Shown one piece after another: positions 57,915-64,000 of a DNA stretch of 64,000 nt. The DNA lies in NCBI RefSeq assembly GCF_030272615.1, contig NC_081414.1:526609137-526673136 (forward strand). The letters are read 5' to 3'. Position 1 is the first letter of the stretch, and each line of letters starts with the position of its first letter. The notes beneath the pieces are model-generated. The model saw only the letters and a program-made list of their open reading frames with translations, was not told the origin of the DNA and did no database searches. Origin of the DNA: Cryptomeria japonica. Lineage: Eukaryota > Streptophyta > Pinopsida > Cupressales > Cupressaceae. Both the position numbers and the translations under genes were made by a program.

Positions 57915-58262
57915 ATGTTGAAGAATTAAATATTCAGGAAGTAATATTTAATTTTAAATTTAAATAGGTTGAGTTGGTTTAAATATTAATGAAGCTAATA
58001 TTTAATTTTAAATTTATATGGGTAGAGGTGTGTTTAAATATTAACGAAGTTAATATTAAAATTTTGAATTTAAATAGATTGAGATGTTCATGAAATAAAT
58101 ATTAATGAATTTAGTATTTATTTTAAATTTAAATAGATTGAGACGTTTATGAACTGAATATCAATGAAATTAATATTTATTTTAAAATTAATAGATAGAG
58201 GTGTTTATGAATTAAAATATGAATGAAGTTGATACTTAATTTTAAATTAAATAGACTGAGCG
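57915..58262 (+). repeat. About 60-bp tandem repeat, six copies
   Basis: 'aaatattaatgaagttaat' followed by 'atttaattttaaatttaaatag' and 'attgag(g/a)tgtttatgaa', repeated with drift to 58262. Confidence 0.75.
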
Positions 58263-58466
58263 ACAATAAAGCTAGACCATCATAATCCGCATTTAATTTT
58301 AAATTATTTTCATTTATTTAAGTTAGTAGGTAAAGTTAATCCTAAACGTAGTTAAGACAAACCATGTTGTAGCGTTTTATATTGTCGAATTAATGCTCTT
58401 AACAGTTATGTTTTAATTAAAGAAAAAATTATTCCGTTCTTGTTCTAAATTTTGGGCATGACATTT

Positions 58467-58478
58467 TGGTATCAGAGC
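58467..58478 (+). other. E7 primer binding site, initiator tRNA-Met
   Basis: TGGTATCAGAGC, three bases after the LTR end, with further agreement downstream (aaggtttcc). Confidence 0.93.
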
Positions 58479-58630
58479 AAGGTTTCCACACTAGGAACCT
58501 TACTCCACTTACGTTTTGCTTTAGATTATTTAATTTATTTTATTGATTTTATAGGATATTTAAATTTAATTAATTAAATATTTTTCTAAAGGGAATTAGT
58601 TATTTAATTTATTTTATTTTTCCTCTTAGG

Positions 58631-61600
58631 ATGCCTCTGACGATGCAACAAGCTCGCAAGCGCGGAAGGGGTCCTAGGCGTGAGCGCATAGCACGTGAAG
58701 AGGTAGCTAGGGAGGAATCGGTTCCAGAAGAGAACCCAGAAGCACCTCCCGAACAGTCAAATGATCTTAACCGAAACCTCTTAGAAGCAATCCAGAACCT
58801 AATTGGCATAGTTCAGGAAAGGATTCTAGCAGAGAACCCTTAGGTTAGAAATCAAGACTCTGGGAGTCATAGATCAATTGAGAGGGAACGAAGTAGGAGC
58901 CCAGCTCCTATTCCCGTAGAGAGTCAGGGTGGAAATGAGCCAGAGTCTGTGCACATACCAGGACCACCTCCAGTGGTGGAACCAGTTTATTTTGAGAGAG
59001 CTCATCGGGATCCAAAGGATCTTATCAGGGAGGTCATGCGTCTCCAGCCACCATCTTTTGGGGGTTCTACCAACGGGGTAGAAGCTGAGGCATGGCTTTT
59101 GAGCCTTGATAGGTGCTTTGCGTTGCGCTCTTACGAGAGCAACCTAAAAGCACATGTCACAGTCCATCTACTGAGAGGAATGGCCTCCACATGGTGGAGA
59201 CAGGACGAGTACAAATGCGGATTAGTTCCTGATACTCTCACTTGGGAGATATTCACAGAGAGGTTCCGGGAGAGGTACCTATCAGAACATTTCAGATAGT
59301 GTCGTATAGACGAGTTTCACAACCTCCAACAAAAGGGCTTATCAGTAACCCAATATGAGAGCAAATTCTTTGAGCTCTTGCCTTACATAGATTATCTAAA
59401 GGACGAGAAACTTCTTGTAAACCGCTTCATCAAAGGGTTAAATGCTGGTATAGTCAGGCCAGTGAGGATGTCCGCTCCAGAGAGCCTTCGGGTTGCCATG
59501 GAGAAAGCACTAATAGTCGAGGAAATTCAAGTCAGATCACAAGACACTAGGGACCGGTTTCAGAACCACAACCCCACACCCCAGACCTATGGATTCCAGA
59601 AACCACATTGAAAGGGAAATAACTAAAACTCACAGGGGTTCTCCAAACCCCCTCCTCCGCAATAGACACCACAAAACTAGAGGCCGAAGCCTCCACAGTA
59701 TCAGCAGGGCACCAAGCCCAAGCAGTGGCAGTCTCAGGGTCAGAGGCGAGATCAGAGAGCGCAGGTGCCTTACACATCTTCGGCGAGGACTCAGCAGTCC
59801 TCCAGGGGTGGGTACAGCGGATCTAGTAGGACACGAGGACAGGCTTTCTCTAGGCCCTAGGGCGCCCAGTTTCAGGCATGAGGTGCTTTCTTTACATGTG
59901 GAGCCATGGGGCATATGGCGAGGGATTTCCCTCAGGGTCAAATGGCAAGGAATCAGCGGATGGCTTCTTTAGAGCTGACAGTTGGTGATATGGGTAGGTC
60001 CCATAGAGTATTCGCAGCGGTTGACAACCGCCAGGCTGAGCATCAGGCCACGGTCATTGAGGCTGCAAGTATGATCAAAGGTAACAATGTATCTATTTTG
60101 TTTAATTCAGGAGCTACTGACTCCTTTATATCTCCATTGGTTGTGGAGCATTGCGGGCTAGTGGCAACTAGACAAGGTGTCAGTTGGGAAGTGGAATTAG
60201 CTTCAAGGGCTAGAGTGTCAATGGAATCAGAGGTTAGGGCATGTCAGCTGCAGATTGGCAAGACCACCACTTTAGTAGACCTTAGAGTGACACCACTTGG
60301 ATCTTATGGTATCGTACTTGGCATGGATTGGCTTTATGCCCACAGAGCCAAGATGGATTGCTGCCTGAAAAAGATCGAGTGTGAGGATGATCATGGTTCG
60401 CCCATAGTTATCATAGGGATTCAGAGACCCGTGTCTCTTCGTATGATCTCCATAATGCAGCTTAAGCAGAGCATGCGAAAGGGATGTCAGCTTTTTGTTA
60501 TCACTATCAGTGATAAAGGAGAAGAGGAAGAAAAGGAAACATCGCTTGACGACCATCCTATCCTTAAGGGATATTCAGATGTGTTCCCTTCAGAGCTACT
60601 TGGAATACCACCCCGTAGAGAGATTGACTTTCATATAGACCTTGTACCAGGAGCCGAGCCAGTTTCCAGAGCACCTTATAGGATGACCACAAATGAGCTT
60701 AATGAGCTCAAAATACAGCTTGAGGAACTCCTTGAGAAGGGTCATATTCATCCTAGCGTATCCCCTTGGGGTGCACTAGTCATCTTCATTAAGAAGAAGG
60801 ACGGATCTCTCCAATTATGTATGGATTATCGGCAATTAAATAAAGTAACCATCAAGAACCGATATCCTTTGCCTAGAATTGATGATTTGTTCGACCAACT
60901 TCAGGGTGCCAAAGTCTTTTCCAAAATTGATCTGAAGTCAGGGTATCATCAGCTGAGAATAGTGGAAAGTGATATCCACAAGACCACATTTCGCACTAGA
61001 TATGGTCACTATGAGTTCACCGTGGTTCCATTTGGTCTTACGAATGTCCCAGCTATTTTTATGAGCCTCATGAATGGGGTATTCCGTACATTTCTGGACC
61101 ATTTTGTAATTGTGTTCCTCGATGATATACTGATATATTCTCGGAATGAGAAGGAGCATGAGGAACACCTGAAACAGGTGTTGCAGTGTTTGCGGGATAA
61201 CCAGTTGTTTGGCAGTTTGTCAAAGTGTGTTTTCTTTCAATCAAAGGTCAAGTACCTTGGGCACATTATTTCCGGTGATGGTATCTCAGTTGACCCATCA
61301 AAGATCAGGGCTATTATGGATTGGCCAGCGCCAACCAGTGTGACAGAGGTCAGGAGTTTCATGGGCTTAGTAGGTTATTACCAACGTTTTGTCGAGGGAT
61401 TCTCCAGAGTCGCACATCCTATTACTTCTCTTTAGCGTAAAGGGAAGAAATTTGAGTGGACAGAGAAGTGCGAGAAGGCCTTTCAGGAACTCAAGAAGGC
61501 ACTTACTAGCACTCCTATCCTTATTGTACCAGATCCCTCAGCTGACTTCATGGTTTGTACAGATGCTTCACTAGAGGGTTTAGGAGCAGTTCTTATGCGG

Positions 61601-63397
61601 GATGGTAGGGCTATAGCTTTCGAGTCTAGGAAACTTAAGACTCATGAACTTAATTATCCTACTCATGACCTTGAGCTCGCAGCAGTAGTGCATGCACTTG
61701 TGAGGTGGAGACACTTCCTTTTATGTCATCACTTTGAGCTACATTCAAATCATCAGAGTCTTCAATACATTTTCACTCAGCCGAGCCTTAATGCACATCA
61801 GAGGAGATGGATGGAGTTCTTGTGCGAATATGATTTTGACGTTCACTACATCAAAGGAAAGGAAAATGTAGTTGCAGATGCTTTGAGTAGGAGACGTCAC
61901 GAGGTGTACACCATATCTATGGGCATGGATTTGAGAGACCGTATACTACAACACTTTCTAGAGGATGGATGGTATGCAGAGGTTTGTCAGGTAATACGAT
62001 CTCAGGTTACTCTAGAGGGGAAATATGTGGATTATTCTTTGGAGTCCGATGGACTATTACGCCACAGAGGGTGCATCTATGTACCTTCCTCCGGGGGATT
62101 GCGAGAGTTCATTGTCACGGAGGCTCATAGAGCTCCTTATGCAGCGCATCCCGGAGTTAAAAAGTTGCATGCTGACTTGAGGCAGTTATATCATTGGCCA
62201 GGAATGTGGCAGCTCATTGCTGAGATAGTAGCTCGATGCCTCAAGTGTCAAAGAGTCAAGGCGAAGCACCGCCATCCAAGTAGGTTGCTCCAATCTCATG
62301 CTATACCAGAGTGGAAGTGGAATACTATATCCATGGATTTCATCATTGGTCTTCCTATGTCTTCTCGTCGCCATGATGCCATCTTGGTGACAGTTGACAA
62401 GTTGACCAAAGTGGCTCACTTTTCACCAGTTCAGACTACCTTCATAGCACCAGCAGCAGCACAGGTGTTCTTGCGAGACATTGTCAGACTTCATGGCGTG
62501 CCATGCAAGATTATTTCTGATAGAGATTCCCTCTTCACTTCTTCCTTTTGGAAGTCATTACAGGCAACTATGGGCACTAAGCTCAATTTCAGTACAGCGT
62601 ATTACCCGAAAACGGATGGTCAGATAGGGAGGGTTAGTCAGGTGTTAGAGGATATGCTTCACATGTACGTCATGGATCATCAGACCAGATGGGAAGAGTA
62701 CCTTCCCTTAGTGGATTTTTTCTATAACAATGGGCATCACACTTCTTTGGGGATGCCACCCTATCAGGCATTATACGGTAGACCTTGCAGGACATCGTTG
62801 AGTTGGAATCGCATAGAGGACAGAGTTGCTATTGGTCCTGAGATAGTTCAAGATATGGAACAGTGGGTGGATTTGATTAGGTAGCATCTTAGAGAGGCTC
62901 AGGATAGACAGAAGAAATATGCTGATGCGAAGAGGATAGATCGTAGCTACTTGGTTGGAGACAAAGTCTTCTTGAGAGTGCGGCCGCATAAGAGTCCAAT
63001 CCATTATGGAAAGGGTTCTAAGCTCGTACCTCACTTTGTAGGACCTTTTGAGATCCTTGAGAGGATAGGCCTAGTTGCCTACCATTTAGCATTGCCACCT
63101 AGCCTGTCACGCATCCACGATGTGTTTCATGTATCAATTTTAAGAAAATATATCTATGATGAGTCTCATATTTTAGATTGGGATGTCTTGCAGGTGGAGT
63201 CAGACGGGCAGCTAGCTTTGGAGCCCATTCGCATTTTGGCACGCCGGACGCTGGCCCTTCGAGGTTGAGAGTTGGACCAGGTTAGGGTCCAGTGGGATTG
63301 TTATGATGAGGTTATAGCTTCATGGGAGGACGCAACACGTATGAGATCAGAGTACCCCCACCTCTTTGATGAACTCCAGGAGGAATTTCATGCCTAG
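58631..63397 (+). pseudogene. E7 gag-pol polyprotein, 11 nonsense codons, no frameshift
   Basis: A single frame from ATG 58631 (MPLTMQQARKRGR) to TAG 63395, 1,588 codons. Gag capsid domain about 58990-59500 (ASTWWRQDEY, FRERYL, QYESKFFELLPY). The zinc knuckle before 59906 reads [14 protein letters not shown], two Cys replaced by Phe. Protease [13 protein letters not shown]: catalytic Asp now Asn. RT with FLDD ([10 protein letters not shown]), RNase H (VCTDASLEGLGAVL), integrase HHCC (HRAPYAAHPG, CLKCQRVK) and core MDFIIGLP, ISDRDSLF, TDGQIGR; the third catalytic residue (Glu) reads Gly. The C-terminus (EPIRILARRTLALRG, VRVQWDCY, SWEDATRMRSEYPHLF) fits a Tekay-type chromodomain, thought to guide integration to heterochromatin. 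Stops begin at 58841, 59297, 59609, 59624, 59663, 59678, 59858, 59879, 61433, 62882 and 63266. Confidence 0.93.
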
Positions 63398-63407
63398 AGG
63401 GGGAGGG
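63396..63407 (+). other. E7 polypurine tract
   Basis: AGAGGGGGAGGG directly before the 3' LTR; it overlaps the stop codon of the polyprotein frame by two bases. Confidence 0.88.
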
Positions 63408-64000
63408 TGTGAGGCCCCACCCCGACCCAGTCTGACATTTCAGTGGGTTTTATGATGAGACTATTATGGATGCTTTATTTTATTTTTATGCATTATGGGT
63501 TTAGAACTTATATGATTCCATGATTTGGATAACATTGCTATATGTTGATATTTTATTTATATGTTTTATGATATAGAACACTACATGATTTTTGAATAGG
63601 ATGAATTTGCGGTGATAAATGTCATTATTGAATTTGCAGGACTTTACTATGATAAAATATGGTGTATGTTATAAGTGTGGATAAAAATTATGAGAATTAG
63701 GATGAATTGCTTATGTGAAATTGCTTGGATATAAGATGTATTAAATTGTTCAGATGTAAATTGTATGCAAGTGATGATGTGTATTATTATTCTTGTGATT
63801 TTTATTATATGAGGTTATTTGAAGTTACTAATGTGTAAATTGAGATGCGCAGGAAGTTAACCATGTGACCATGGAAATATTACGGAGAACCAAACCTAGA
63901 CCTAAGTATGTTCGTAAAGCCAGGGTTTGTCTATTTGAAGAGACAACACCCCGTTTGTGTTGTATTTTATTCGCAATAGTAAATGATGCATGTGTGTTAA
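63408..64000 (+). repeat. E7 3' LTR, cut by the window end
   Basis: First 593 bp, aligning with 54266-54858. Confidence 0.93.

Larger units (their letters stand above)
54266..58463 (+). repeat. E7 5' LTR, about 4.2 kb
   Basis: Starts TGTGAGGCCCCACCCCGACC and ends GGGCATGACA three bases before the PBS. Only the first ~600 bp can be checked against the 3' LTR, so the length rests on the PBS position. It includes AT simple repeats, a GC-rich island (57310-57650) and a 60-bp tandem repeat (57915-58262). Small ORFs inside it look spurious. Confidence 0.8.
54266..64000 (+). mobile_element. E7: chromovirus-like (Tekay-type) Ty3/gypsy element, right end outside the window
   Basis: 5' LTR 54266-58463, perfect initiator-Met PBS at 58467, one long coding frame, PPT and the first 593 bp of the 3' LTR. 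The target flank on the left is taacc; the partner lies beyond the window. The visible 3' LTR differs from the start of the 5' LTR by roughly a dozen substitutions and one 5-bp indel. Confidence 0.93.

Overview
This window looks like plant nuclear DNA made almost entirely of LTR retrotransposons, several nested inside one another. I found no convincing host gene, tRNA or rRNA. Very long decayed elements, AT-rich spacers and lack of genes would suit a large gymnosperm-type genome, but the sequence does not prove the taxon. Divergence figures and motif counts were made by eye.

Layout. (1) 1-1271: minus-strand LTR of a Tat-like Ty3/gypsy family, apparently inserted a few bases inside the next element. 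(2) 1272-11445 (E1): element with long LTRs that encodes only a Gag-like protein (TR-GAG type, non-autonomous), with a 613-codon open frame. (3) 11446-13100: spacer with a hairpin-rich repeat, a polypurine minisatellite and a 29-bp tandem repeat. (4) 13101-31454 (E2): complete 18.35-kb Tat-lineage element with two 1,449-bp LTRs, a TSD (ATTAT), a tRNA-Lys-type PBS and a PPT. It has gag-PR-G-patch-RT-RNaseH-second RNaseH-IN in one frame with 14 nonsense codons and one frameshift, and an antisense extra ORF with a plant mobile domain. Arrays of the octamer TAGCGCAT lie in the leader, and the reverse complement ATGCGCTA is arrayed near the 3' end. (5) 32091-44662 (E3): minus-strand copia-type element with two ORFs of unknown function and no RT or integrase, split by (6) E4 (36347-43035), a full minus-strand copia element with TSD AATTG. 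(7) 44663-48006 (E5): fragment of a minus-strand chromovirus-like gypsy element. (8) 48007-54265 (E6): copia element in the order LTR-internal-LTR-internal, each internal part truncated. (9) 54266-64000 (E7): chromovirus-like gypsy element with a 4.2-kb 5' LTR. Its coding region is in one frame with 11 nonsense codons, and its 3' LTR runs off the window.

Inferred order of events: E5 is the oldest layer on the right. E3 landed in the E5 3' LTR, E4 in ORF1 of E3, E6 in the E5 protease region and E7 in E6. On the left, the minus-strand Tat-like LTR landed in the E1 5' LTR. E2 inserted separately.

Most worth a second look: the complementary octamer arrays and antisense PMD gene of E2; the two-ORF unknown cargo of E3, whose cis signals match those of E6; the open Gag frame of E1; and the near-exclusive TGA/TAG nonsense spectrum of E2 and E7, which points to C-to-T decay.
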